Position numbers and translations under genes: made by a program. Shown piece by piece: positions 1 to 9,641 of a DNA stretch of 64,000 nt (position 1 is the first letter of the stretch; the number at the start of each line of letters is the position of its first letter). The DNA is from Bryopsis sp. KO-2023. Taxonomy: Eukaryota; Chlorophyta; Ulvophyceae; Bryopsidales; Bryopsidaceae. The stretch covers positions 806,001 to 870,000 of the forward strand of contig BSYQ01000002.1 of assembly GCA_030272585.1 (NCBI GenBank), read 5' to 3'. The notes beneath the pieces were generated by a model, which did no database searches, had not been told where the DNA came from, and was given only the letters and a program-made list of their open reading frames with translations.

Positions 1-1591
1 GGCCAAAGGGTATGGGCTCCGGGTGGAAGGAAGGAAGGGGCACAGAATTCTGCCCGGCAGAACCATCCGGGGCTGTTGCTGGGGGCCTGGGTCTCTCATT
101 GTAGCGGGTCACTGTCACGTACTTGTAGTTACAAAGGATGCAATTCCCATTCTTGAGAATCAGCTTGTATACCGCTTGGCTCACCCACAGCTTCACTGTC
201 AAGGAGGGGAGGTAGGTGAAGCGAGAGCCATCAGCCTCGTCAGGTACACGCCGGTTGAATCTGTTGCCAAACAGAAAATGATCCTTGGAGATGGAGGTAG
301 AGTCCGTGTCCCACATGTCCTGGTTGGAGTGAAGGATTTCCTCGATTAAGGCATCCCCCTCCCAGCCATGCTCCACCCCCTTCACTGCAATGGGGATTTT
401 CCCGGCAGTCAAGGCCACGGTAGGGAGGAAAATGCTCCATGCTTGTAGGGGACCTTCCTCGAAACAAACTTCTGTTGGTAATTTCTCTTGGGCGGTGGAA
501 AAACTGGTGGTAGTGAATTGCACATAATGGATGTGCTGCCTGTCCGTCCGGATGTCCTCCACGTCACCGCGAGACAGTCCATGAGGTTGCAGATACTGTA
601 ACAAGTGCATCTGGAAGGAGCCAATCCCAGTGACCGGGGCTGATGGGGCAGGTACAAATTTGAAGGATCTCGTGTCATCTCTCAAGGTTTTCCGCATTGC
701 AGCAGTTTTCTTGGCAGCGGCAGAGGGTCGCTTCCGGGGGAAGACCACAGTGGAGGCTGGGGGACCTGAATTCTTCACCTTGGAGGCCCATGTGGGTTTG
801 GGCATGGGTGGGGCTTGAGCTTGGGCTGATGGGGGTGGAGGGGGTGGGTGCTCCACATCACCACAGGGTGCAGTGAAAGTGGCAGAGGTCCTCATCATGC
901 GGGCATGCAATTGAGCGCCAGCCAATCCCATTTCCAGTCCAGTAGCTTCATGTTGGAGGAGCTGCACCTGGTGGAGAGTGTCCTTGACGTCTGCAGGATC
1001 AAGGGCGTCACTCGTCGAAATCTGCTCCAGAAGGCGCACGACCTTGGCTAAGGAAGTAGTAACTCGAGAGGTATGCGCGTGGACAGAGGTCAGCACGCCG
1101 TCGAGACACGTATGGAGCTCTTTCAGGATGTGCGCCCCTTGATGGGACGAAACTGGAGGTGGAGGTGGTGACGAAAAACGTCGTCGTCTGTGGTCGTCGA
1201 AGTCGACAGGGCTTGGAGCGCGCTTGGTGGCCTCAGCGGGGGACGCCACAGCCGGGGGGCCAGGGCTGGAAACCCGGGCATCGCGAGGTTGGGCGATTTC
1301 CATCTCATCTTCAGATCCATCCGAGGCTGCGGGGGCAGGGACGGGAGCGCCTGCAACAGCGGTATCAGGGGGGTGGACGGCGTCAAGTTGCGCCTGCAAC
1401 CAGGCGCTAACAAAAACGCGGAACTCGTTGACTGTTCCATTGCGGCTCTTGGAGTAGCCTGGAATGCGCAGATCTTTACACAGCGTCTGAAGAGTGACGT
1501 GTGAGGCTTTGGGTATCAAAGGCAGAAGGCTCTGGTAGTATTCCGGTAGTTCGCCCGGAGAGCCGGGAGGGCGAGGCAAGGTCGCAGGCAT
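1..1591 (-). CDS. Probable LINE ORF1 (Gag-like), open at left edge
   Basis: An uninterrupted minus-strand frame runs from an ATG at 1591 to base 1 (530 codons) with no stop, so the gene continues outside the window. The N-terminus has a short SAP-like stretch (around residues 37-47, ending LRIPGYSK). A proline-rich linker follows, then a helical segment (about residues 150-240), a basic stretch (KRPSAAAKK), and a C-terminal part ending VKLWVSQAVYKLILKNG before a Cys-x-x-Cys pair. That last region resembles the segment just before the zinc knuckles in ORF1 of Tad/I-type LINEs, as I recall the family, so I infer a nucleic-acid-binding ORF1 whose knuckles and ORF2 lie beyond the window. A (TG)n tract at 1601-1637 lies just upstream. 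A host gene of unknown function is the alternative. Confidence 0.55.
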   Translation of the reverse strand, partial: MPATLPRPPGSPGELPEYYQSLLPLIPKASHVTLQTLCKDLRIPGYSKSRNGTVNEFRVFVSAWLQAQLDAVHPPDTAVAGAPVPAPAASDGSEDEMEIAQPRDARVSSPGPPAVASPAEATKRAPSPVDFDDHRRRRFSSPPPPPVSSHQGAHILKELHTCLDGVLTSVHAHTSRVTTSLAKVVRLLEQISTSDALDPADVKDTLHQVQLLQHEATGLEMGLAGAQLHARMMRTSATFTAPCGDVEHPPPPPPSAQAQAPPMPKPTWASKVKNSGPPASTVVFPRKRPSAAAKKTAAMRKTLRDDTRSFKFVPAPSAPVTGIGSFQMHLLQYLQPHGLSRGDVEDIRTDRQHIHYVQFTTTSFSTAQEKLPTEVCFEEGPLQAWSIFLPTVALTAGKIPIAVKGVEHGWEGDALIEEILHSNQDMWDTDSTSISKDHFLFGNRFNRRVPDEADGSRFTYLPSLTVKLWVSQAVYKLILKNGNCILCNYKYVTVTRYNERPRPPATAPDGSAGQNSVPLPSFHPEPIPFG

Positions 1592-1599
1592 CGCGCAGA

Positions 1600-1600
<1 letters not shown>

Positions 1601-1637
<37 letters not shown>
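1601..1637. repeat. (TG)n microsatellite
   Basis: About 37 bases of pure TG repeat lie between the left-edge ORF and SKP1, on the 5' side of the minus-strand ORF. Confidence 0.95.
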
Positions 1638-1641
<4 letters not shown>

Positions 1642-1751
1642 GTTCGTGTTCTGCAGAACACGAACCTCAGCTGAGGTTGAACTGCACAGTCCTGGAAGGA
1701 TGTTTTTGTTTGGGGGGGGATGAGAGATGTTTGAAAACGCCTTTTCCCTAG

Positions 1752-2666
1752 GTGGAGATTCTTGGGCATTGTCAACGACAGTTTTCAGTTTTCATGCAGG
1801 AGCAAATAACTGATCCCCCAAGTGGGATGTTGGCTGTCATTGCCTGTGCAGATATCCAGGGAGTGGGGGATTACATTGTTCCTTTACGTGATGTCAATAG
1901 TACGACTCTGAGGAAAGTTATTGAGTATTGCCAGTACCATGTGGATGCTGAAGAGAAGGACCAGATTGGCAATCCCAAGAAGGGGGAGGAGGAAGTCAGA
2001 AACTGGGACCAAGTGTACATACAGGTTGACATCGACACCCTCTACACACTTATCTTGGTGAGCGGCAACTGCATCTCCAGTATTTTTTACATGTTATACG
2101 AATCTCCTAGTGTTTTATTTAAATTTCTGCTCCTGATAATGATGGGGTCTGTCTTTATGTGTTTGTTTCCATGTATTTCCCAGGCTGCATCTAACTTGAA
2201 AATCACAAGCTTGCAAGATCTGTGCTGCCAGAGGATTGCCGACATGATTAGAGGTAAAGTCAGAGTTGGATTGTTGAATTAATTGTGCTTATCTGACTAT
2301 TGCTCTTGACGCCTTTTTGGCCTGACTGAGAACACATATGTCCGACTTGTTTGGATTTCTTTTGACTTGGTGATAACTTCTACTTGCAGGAAGAACAAAA
2401 CAGGAGATCAGAGCAATGTTCAATATCACGGTAATCTTCTTCTGAGGGCAAATGTTTCAAAGGTTCCTTCATTTATCGTCTTGGTGTTTTATATCCTGTT
2501 GGTATTTCAAATTCCTCCATGTTTTCGTATTGAGAAAGAAAACGACTTGAGCCGCACCCACCTGCAGTGCGAGAGACATCGATAATTCTTACATTTATCG
2601 TAGGATGATTTCACTCCAGAAGAGGAGGAAGAGGTTCGCCGTGAAAACCAGTGGGCCTTTGATTAA
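1752..2666 (+). CDS. SKP1: SKP1, SCF ubiquitin-ligase adaptor (4 visible exons, first codons missing)
   Basis: Exons at 1752-2057, 2184-2253, 2390-2430 and 2604-2666, all with GT-AG borders, join into a 159-residue frame ending PEEEEEVRRENQWAFD, the hallmark SKP1 C-terminus. The BTB/POZ-like half (VPLRDVNSTTLRKVIEYC) and the F-box-binding helices (LILAASNLKITSLQDLCC, then RIADMIRGRT) are in order and near the usual length of about 160. SKP1 links CUL1 to F-box proteins in SCF E3 ligases in nucleus and cytosol. The first visible exon follows an acceptor (ccctag) and starts with GTG, so the initiator Met must come from an upstream exon that I could not find. The left-edge ORF and TG tract sit only about 100 bp upstream and may have displaced it. 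The N-terminal third is more diverged than the C-terminus. Identity is clear, but whether the gene is intact is not. Confidence 0.88.
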
Positions 2667-3870
2667 AGGACCAGATAGTTTTATTGTTGCAGGTGCTGGT
2701 GTTCCTTCAAAAGAGGGGATTTAGGGACGCTCTTTTTTTAAACAGACATTGGCCAGGACATTCCCTGTCTTCGAAGAAACATGGTGTGAGAGATGTTTCA
2801 GGTGCCCCCAAAAGCGATCTCTTTTATCAGAACAGCTCAGCCTTTCAGTCAAATGAAAACTTATCACAGGCGGCGTTCCCCTGCTGGTAGTTGGGCAGCT
2901 TCCATCAAATCTCAAATGCACTGGAGCCACTGGATACTTCCAACTCCACTAAAACACTGCACAAGATTTTCAGGAAACCACCAATGTATTCCGAGCTTTT
3001 TTCCTTAATTCCGCGTTATCCAATACTGTAGCTTTGCAGTCCCGATGTTGAGTGTTCTATTTGCTGTCTCTTGTATCGCACAATCTGTTGTTCGATGCCA
3101 AAGTCTGACCCTTCTTTGTTAACCAAATCAGCGTGTGTTGCTGGTAGTTACCTGGCCAGCAGTGTCTTTATAACCTCTCGAAAGACGGATTATCATGAAA
3201 GTGGCGGCGCAACCAAGCTTCTAATCTGGGTTCGAGCCATGTGAATTGGACTTGTCAAGCTACTTTCAGAACTCCACATATTTGGCAGAAAGCATCTGCA
3301 AACCTATTAACTTTCATGGGAAGGAACTTGTGAAGGTTTATTTTCTCAGCACTCTACTCTTATTGATATAGCAAACAGGTTTTTTTAATGTGTAATTACT
3401 GACCAGAATTTCCTGTCAACAGTGACTTTTGGGTGATTTTTGTGTTAGGTTAGGTACCAAATCGATTGACTTATGAGGTCCGACTGTTCGGACATGAAGT
3501 GAATGCTCACTTTTCTCGAATTTGATTCCTTGAAATAAAAAAAACCCTCCCATACCCCCTCCCCCAAAAAAGACCTCATACTAGCTCCCCCAGCCGCTGA
3601 AAAATCCAAGGCGACCCAAATCCCGGTGGGGGAAGTACTCCGTGTCCACGAAGAAACGCGTCCACAAAGTCGACTATTCGAGGGACCTCAGCCCCGTGTT
3701 GTACAAGACCTGAAACAAAAAATTCAAAGGGCTCGAAACAAACGGGATCCCTGAACCTTCCGCGTTCATTGTAAACCCTGGCTTAGAAACTACACAATCA
3801 CGGTGCGCCCTCATCCCGATCTCACCCCAAGCTGCAAACTCTGCCTATTTTTCAACAACACATCAAGGCG
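2667..3870. other. SKP1 3' flank and duplicated non-coding DNA
   Basis: No convincing gene. From about 3040 the sequence matches 58690 onward (for example the stretch around ctcttgtatcgcacaatctg), which marks the left end of the direct segmental duplicate described at 3040-7970. Confidence 0.6.
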
Positions 3871-3877
3871 CTTGCAA

Positions 3878-4686
3878 TCACAACAGTTGATCACCTTGCA
3901 TTGTCTCCAAGAGCTCCTGTAAGGTTTCTGGGTCTTCAAAAATGTGATCCGGAAAGAGAAACACTCCAGTCCCAAGATCTCGGCTCAAAACGCCGCCCAT
4001 CAGCCCTCCGCGCGAAATCATCATCTCGTGATTGTCAAAAAATACTAGGGTAGCGGCCCCAAAACATATTGCTATTGCCCGGGGGTTATTTCCCGACATC
4101 CAAAACCCATACACAACACAATGCTGTTATTGTCGAGTGGTTTCACATGTTTCAAGACTTTTTCGAACAATGCCCGAAGTCGTTGCTTCACTCGCGATCT
4201 CGACGGTAGTAGCCTCCTACAAGACAACTGTCGACCAACTCCATCCGCGGTAAAGTTGGTCATCAGCCAACTTCAACAAATAAAAATCGTGAAACCAAAT
4301 TTGCCCTCCACTTTTTGGGTTAAAAACACTCCCACAGAACAGCACCAGTGCATTTCAAAAATACAGAGCTTTTTCCCTCTTGAGCTCACCTCTACCACCT
4401 CGTCGGACGGCGGGGCGTACTTCACTATCGCTTTGGACTCATTCGCACTATCGGGGCGGCTTGCGGCCAACTCTGCTCTGCGCAGTGGGGGAGCGTAGGG
4501 ATGCAAATGACCCATTCTTCTTTGACGCCATATCCACCACGACCCGACGGCCAAACCAAGAGATCCCAAGGCGCACGCAGAAACCAGTGCGATTTTGCTC
4601 ACCATCCTTGCTGTGTGGATAGAGAGTCTCCGCAAACACTGGTGAGATTTCGTGTTGACCTCCGCACGATATACCAGTGGGTACAC
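3878..4686 (-). CDS. Hypothetical small membrane protein, multi-exon or decaying
   Basis: I do not recognise this gene. Reading right to left, an N-terminal segment starting near 4605 (MVSKIALVSACALGSLGLAV then WWIW and basic residues) looks like a signal anchor. It is followed by an acidic/Ser stretch ending SDEVVE, where a GTGAGC donor sits. Coding-like sequence resumes after about 4265 with LRALFEKVLKHVKPLDNNSI and, in a shifted frame from 4114 to 3878, MSGNNPRAIAICFGAATLVF through LQELLETMQGDQLL. The pieces are separated by an in-frame TGA at 4273 and one frame change near 4100, either introns or lesions. A diverged copy lies at 60251-60605. The existence of conserved duplicated coding sequence is fairly likely; exon borders are uncertain. 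Confidence 0.4.
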
Positions 4687-5249
4687 CCTGATGTCGTTAT
4701 TTGTGGTTGGCGCAGAGCACTTGGTGAACTGTTGGTTGACCCATCGAACGAAGCAACACAGAAACGCCGCCGTTGCGTAGCTTTGACTGGCTCAAAAGCA
4801 TTTAAGAAGAAAAAAACATCCAGCGAGCTCGCTTCGAGCTAAGGACAGGACCCCAGAGCTCCAGCATCATTATGTGGCATCCCTGGGCAAACCGCTATTC
4901 CGAGCATCCGCTCAAGGGAAAAAAAAGAGTGACATGTTTGTGCTTTCTAGTGTAATGTTGGATTCAAATTCACTGCTCTTTCTTTTGCCAGTATTTTGAT
5001 CGTGACTGTAGAACGGTAGGTTTTGGTATGAACTAGGAGCCTGGCGGCGCGACCGAAATGCAAGAGCGGAACCGATGTGTCCTCTCCTTTCTTTTGCTAC
5101 CCAGAGTCACCCTATGACATTCAGCTCCGCAGAAAGCGAACAGCCAAACACCAATGCCGACGGGCTGAAAAGTTGAACACTCAGGGAATGTTGAGACTTA
5201 GCTTTGGCTCTTGGAAATTCAATCACTGTTTCAACACTGGCGGCGATCT

Positions 5250-6080
5250 TCATGCAGGAATGTTCGTTGCGCAAATGAGCTGACAAATGGTCTCAGAGAG
5301 CTGTTGAGGGTATTCGTCGCCGATGCGGTTCTCAAGCACCACAAGAGAACCTCTACATTTGGCATTAACGTTCGCACAACAACAGATCGTGCGATACAGC
5401 AGATCCATGCGACACTCTATGATGCCCCTGTCATCGCCGGCGAAGAATCCCAAAGTGTATGTTTCCACGGCAGGGTTGAAGGTTTGATCAGGTTCTCTGT
5501 AACTTCTCTTTTTGCGAATCCCCAACAAAATGTGAAACAAGTGAACTCAGCTCCCGCCCCCCGTAAGTCTCCGTTTCTCACTTTCAGGTCGTCGATGAAA
5601 GCAGCATGGAACGTGCGCAACTGACGAGCGGCGCAGAATACCGCGCAAAATACACAACCAAGAACGAAGAAAGCGAAAATCACGAGTGCTCCACCAAAAA
5701 GAGCTCTGAATGGAGTCCGCTGCTTGACGCTCGTGCCTTTTGGATGCCCGACTTCAAAAGATCTAACGCCAGAGATCGTCGAGGGAGATGATGCAGAAGA
5801 AGTGCAAACCGCTGCGCTTATTGTGCAGATGTCCCTCCGTGTGCGCGGCAGAAGCCTCCTTCAATTTCGATGCGACGAGAAGGGTTTTCCTTCGATATGC
5901 GCTCTTCTGTGAAAGTAAGGCACGTACTGCTGAAGATCGTTCAAAGTTTGCGAGAGAAACACAACCACAGAGTTGGCGCAGGGGTTACGACTGGGGCTCT
6001 TCTGTGCACGTGTGTTAGGGCGTCCTACGACTACCGCAATGAACAAAATGATATTTTTACAATTAAGGAAACACACACGT
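5250..6080 (-). CDS. Hypothetical membrane protein, duplicated at 43500-44340
   Basis: Unrecognised. Comparison with the inverted copy (43500-44340, plus) shows the same reading conserved with amino-acid-level substitutions. An upstream part reads SFEVGHPKGTSVKQRTPFRA and leads into a hydrophobic segment (ALVIFAFFVLGCVFCAV), then RQLRTFHAAFIDDLK followed by a GTGAGA donor. A downstream exon reads VETYTLGFFAGDDRGIIECR and DLLYRTICCCANVNAKCRG, and ends QLSETICQLICATNIPA with a stop at 5250. I infer a single-pass membrane protein of roughly 150-200 residues with at least one intron. It lies downstream of the 6276-7298 F-box gene on the same strand. The 5' part near 5860-6080 is uncertain. Confidence 0.4.
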
Positions 6081-6275
6081 GTGTTTTACCAATTGTAATT
6101 TCTTCTAGTGCAATCCTTCCATAGTAATTTGGTGTGTAAAAACGTTTCCGTAGATCAAATTTCTTAAATCAAAAAGAGCAGGAAAACGACCTCGAAAAAG
6201 TTTCATACACTTTCGCCACTGATTCATCTTTTCCCGCCCTCCACACCCCCGCACTTCAAAATACAACCATTCTGA

Positions 6276-7298
6276 TTAGCCTGGTAGGAAATCCCAAATG
6301 ATAACCTTGCCAAGATAGTCGAGTGCCACAAGCTCACTTTCCTCCAACCACAAGCCCAAAAAATTCTTACTCTCAATATGAAACGATCTCATGAGTTTGT
6401 TCTCAACCATGTCCCAAATATCCACCTTCCCACCACTCGATCCAATTGCTATTCGATCACTATGGAGATCAAGACATTGAACCCCACTCGAACTTGGGTA
6501 TTCGTGCTTGCACTCTCCATCTTTGAGACTCCAAAGTTTTGTAACTTTGACGGAGGGGCTCAACACCCAATCTTCATGAACACAAAAAGGTCCCCCAATG
6601 CATGAATCTCCTGGAAGAATTCGAACGCGTTTGCCCGTTGAAATATCCCACCCTCGAAAAATCCAACTAGAATTTCCAACAAACAAAAGTTCCTTTTTGC
6701 TAGACCATGCTAAGATGTGAGGAAAATTAGAGGCTCCTTGTCGCAGACGCATATAACACTCCCAAGTCCCTCGTCGCCACACCCCAATGTAATCATCATA
6801 TCCACCGCTTGCTACCATGTCTCCAGCCTCAACAATGGATCTCACGACTCCAGAGTGTGCCTTGAATTGGGATGATAAAACACTCCCCTCAATGTTCCAC
6901 ACACTTATAAGTCCCGCTCCATCACCGCACACAACCTCATCTTCCAGTAAACAAAGACAAGAATACTCTTTTCTCATTTCGAGAACCTTCACAATTTTTC
7001 TCATCCTCAAATCCAATATGTGAATGGAGGTCAAGCACCCTACTGCAATCAAATTTCTTCTCCTCGCGGAACACGTCGGCCAAGAGGCACCCAATTGAAG
7101 TGTGATGGGCTTCACATCCCCAAACCTCCAAGACTTTTCCATCTCCATCCTTTTTTTCAAGGTGGGATCATCAACTGCGGTCTTCCATGCTAAAGCAACA
7201 CACGCACACTTTGCAACCTCTTTTGCAGGGAGAGGTGCCAGAATCTGAGTGATCACATCCGAATGTAAGTCCCATCGATGTCGTCTTTTGGATTCCAT
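6276..7298 (-). CDS. F-box/WD40 protein, subfamily A, copy A1
   Basis: A single-exon frame of 340 residues. An N-terminal F-box (residues about 7-50; WDLHSDVITQILAPLPAKEV then KCACVALAW) is followed by six to seven WD40-type repeats with recurring W-D/N pairs (VWNIEGSVLSSQF, GVWRRGTWECY, GWDISTGKRV, LWSLKDGECKHEY, IWDMVENKL, and a final IWDFLPG). F-box/WD40 proteins are substrate receptors of SCF ligases. The F-box binds SKP1 and the propeller binds the target, which cannot be predicted here. I chose the Met at 7298 because the codons upstream run through a splice acceptor (cttccag) whose donor and 54-nt spacing are conserved in A3 and A4; here the donor reads GTAGGG. It is divergent from F-box gene B1 (8583), sharing a 1.3-kb intergenic region. 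Confidence 0.85.
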   Translation of the reverse strand: MESKRRHRWDLHSDVITQILAPLPAKEVAKCACVALAWKTAVDDPTLKKRMEMEKSWRFGDVKPITLQLGASWPTCSARRRNLIAVGCLTSIHILDLRMRKIVKVLEMRKEYSCLCLLEDEVVCGDGAGLISVWNIEGSVLSSQFKAHSGVVRSIVEAGDMVASGGYDDYIGVWRRGTWECYMRLRQGASNFPHILAWSSKKELLFVGNSSWIFRGWDISTGKRVRILPGDSCIGGPFCVHEDWVLSPSVKVTKLWSLKDGECKHEYPSSSGVQCLDLHSDRIAIGSSGGKVDIWDMVENKLMRSFHIESKNFLGLWLEESELVALDYLGKVIIWDFLPG

Positions 7299-8582
7299 CT
7301 TGCCCCTTCGTGCTGGAAGGAAAAAAAAAACACAATCACTCATCAGCCGGGATGATTCAGCCCCTACAGTCTGTCGACGATAGAAGTCGGGGAACAGATT
7401 CAATCTTTTTTTAGCCTTCCCCCCGATCGGTTGAAACCAACCAGAAAGATTTCTGGAAAGTGCCGACGTGAGTGCGCCTTTTTGGAAGGGAAAATATAGT
7501 TCTTCGACAAAAATCTGAAGCTGATTTTATGACCTTCTCCTTTCAAAAAAACAAAAAGGACATACCCGCCCCGCCCCCCCCCCAAAAAAAACGACTCCGT
7601 CGTTATCCTGTGCAAGAAGAGACGAAAACAATAACAATATGATCGAGACCCGCTTCCTTCCGTACCCTGCCTTTTTCCCTTCGCGCAGGAAAAACGTTGC
7701 AACAAAAAAACGCCCACGGAACCAAAACCACCCTCTACTTTTCGGGAGTATCGGTCGAGCACCAGCCTGTAGTTGACTGGAATGAAAAACCCATGGTGGC
7801 CAGCGCCTTTTGAGTCACTCGAAAAAGCCACGCAGCCAGCAAACGTGTCGAAATTGAAAGGACCCCACACTGACTCGCCTGGATGTTTTGAAGCTGTGAA
7901 CGCATAGCCTAAGGATAATTGAACTCGAACGTACGGACTCTCTCCTGTTCCTAACGCATGACGCATTCTCTATCAGGTCAATTGGGCTGGTGATGTTTTC
8001 AAGTCGAATGTCTGACTGGGTGAGCACTTCCGTCGTACACAATACGAGAGCCGAACACGCCTCTCCCAGGGAAAAAAAATCTTGGGTCAGCGCCTTCCAT
8101 TTCGAAAACGTTCGGCTTTTTTTTGTACCGCGGAGGAAAAAAAAAAGGTGCAGGTGTCTTTCAGCTTCTCTCGCTGTTTTTTCGTCGTTGTGTTATTTTC
8201 CTTTCCGCTGAGAGAAAAAGACGGCCCTATTTTTCTATGGGTCTGCTGTTTCCTTCGAGTGCAAAAAAGAATCGTGTTGCTGGCTTGCCTAATACAAGAA
8301 CGTCGGGGTTTTTTTGTTTTTTTTACTGGTTATCGGCTGTTGGGTCGTTCGTCGACCATTGCCGGAAAAAATGTCTTCCAAATTTTTAGCAATTTGATAT
8401 GTTCAGATTGGTATGGTTGTGGCTGTGATAAAGAATGTCTCAGGACAATTTGTTTGCCTTGTACTTGTTATAATTCAGCCACCTTCCCCCAGAAAAAACA
8501 AAAATAAACTCAGGGGCTGTTTAGACATTGTTGATGCAATGTGTTGTAGGTCACCTTCACTGATTCATTCCCAAGGGTGGCA
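7299..8582. promoter_or_regulatory. Shared upstream region of divergent F-box genes A1 and B1
   Basis: The two genes are transcribed away from each other across this region. The left half (7299-7970) matches the upstream DNA of A4 (62951-63530) and partly A3. The right half (8020-8582) matches the upstream DNA of B2 inverted (21555-22130). Open frames here are not supported as genes, because they do not keep their frame between copies. Confidence 0.6.
8344..8360 (+). promoter_or_regulatory. Conserved 17-bp motif upstream of F-box gene B1
   Basis: GTCGTTCGTCGACCATT lies about 223 bp before the ATG of B1. The same core occurs at 21784-21800 (minus) before B2, at 42000-42016 before A3 (one base different) and at 57401-57417 upstream of no gene. 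The position, 223-236 bp before the ATG in all three genes, suggests a promoter element, although shared ancestry of duplicated DNA could also explain it. Confidence 0.4.
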
Positions 8583-9641
8583 ATGAACCAAGTTCCAATT
8601 ATTGAGTGGGATCTGCCCTTGAATATCATAAAGGGAATTCTTGAGAAAACCTCGAAAAGGGATCTAGCCAGATCTCGCTCTGTAGCTTCCACATGGTGCC
8701 AAGCAAGCGAGGACCCCCGGCTGTCAGAAAAACTCCGGTGCGAGAAGTTATGGAGGTCGAAGGACGTTGTACCTGTTCCAACTCCTCCTTTCCTTGATGC
8801 AAAATTCACATGTGCAACGAAGAAAGATGATCTTATCGCACTTGGTGGTGATTCTTTGTTGGTCCTTTGGAATACTCAAATTGGACCAGAAAGTCGCATC
8901 TTATTGAATCATCACGATTGTGATATTTTTGCGGTGGGATTCGTCGACAAAATGTTGCTGAGTGGGGACGGCGACGGACGCCTTTGTGCTTGGGATGTTG
9001 ATACATCCCATTCTTTGTTTCGAATGGATGCGCATTCTACCTCTGTTTTTGCAATCGAAGAGCTTAGGGAAGAGGTAGCGACGGCGGGCGGTGATCACCT
9101 TATTAAACTTTGGGGAAAGGAGGATTGGGAGTGCAAAAACGTCTTGAATGGGCATCAAGACGAGGTATCAACATTGTCCTCCACTGATGATAAGAAGCGT
9201 TTGATTAGTGGCTCATGGGACAAAACAATCAGGATATGGAATGTTGTGGAAAGGACTTGCATTCACGTGTTGCATGGGAATTATCGGGGGGATTTTGAGG
9301 TTTCTCGAGTTTTCGGAGGCTTGATAGCAAGTGGAGCAGATGATCGAGTTATTCGTGTTTGGGATTTGAATAATGGGAGTGTGGTAAAAAAATTTCAAGG
9401 GGACTCAGATTTTCTTCCATGCATTGCGGTTGGTTGTGGTCGTCTGATATCGGGTTTTATTTATGGCGTCGTGAGTGTATGGGATATCGAACAAGGAGAT
9501 TGCATTCGAAAGTTGGCCGTACCATCACGTGCATCGACTTCCATTGGGTCTCGTCATACGTTGATTGGGTTATGGTGTGACGACAAAATGATAATTGGGG
9601 TCACTGATAATGGGGCTTGCTTGACGTGGGATTTTACATGA
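8583..9641 (+). CDS. F-box/WD40 protein, subfamily B, copy B1
   Basis: A single exon of 352 residues starting MNQVPIIEWDLPL. The F-box occupies about residues 9-52 (LNIIKGILEKTS, then DLARSRSVASTWCQA). WD40-like repeats follow with clear blade ends (CAWDVDTSHSLF, LWGKEDWECKNVL, RIWNVVERTCIHVL, RVWDLNNGSVVKKF, SVWDIEQGDCIRKL, and TWDFT at the C-terminus). Predicted role is SCF substrate receptor with SKP1. GTG-GCA precede the ATG in frame; I prefer the ATG at 8583. B2 at 20493 is a close paralogue that shares both flanks in inverted orientation. The two subfamilies share architecture but little F-box sequence. Confidence 0.85.
   Translation: MNQVPIIEWDLPLNIIKGILEKTSKRDLARSRSVASTWCQASEDPRLSEKLRCEKLWRSKDVVPVPTPPFLDAKFTCATKKDDLIALGGDSLLVLWNTQIGPESRILLNHHDCDIFAVGFVDKMLLSGDGDGRLCAWDVDTSHSLFRMDAHSTSVFAIEELREEVATAGGDHLIKLWGKEDWECKNVLNGHQDEVSTLSSTDDKKRLISGSWDKTIRIWNVVERTCIHVLHGNYRGDFEVSRVFGGLIASGADDRVIRVWDLNNGSVVKKFQGDSDFLPCIAVGCGRLISGFIYGVVSVWDIEQGDCIRKLAVPSRASTSIGSRHTLIGLWCDDKMIIGVTDNGACLTWDFT

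Larger units (their letters stand above)
3040..7970. repeat. Segmental duplication block, copy 1 (direct mate at 58690-63530)
   Basis: The order SKP1-3' flank, small hypothetical gene (3878-4686), second small gene (5250-6080), F-box/WD40 gene and its promoter recurs at 58690-63530 in the same orientation. The mate differs by a 936-bp transposon (59280-60215), loss of the part matching about 3675-4285, and replacement of the second small gene by unrelated sequence (61083-61850). Part of the block also recurs inverted at about 42015-44455. The copies are visibly diverged, so this is not a recent or assembly-level duplicate. Confidence 0.8.

Noticed and set aside
7400..7966. 188-codon minus frame upstream of F-box gene A1
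   Set aside because: The homologous upstream DNA of A4 and A3 does not keep this frame; it overlaps the duplicated promoter region.
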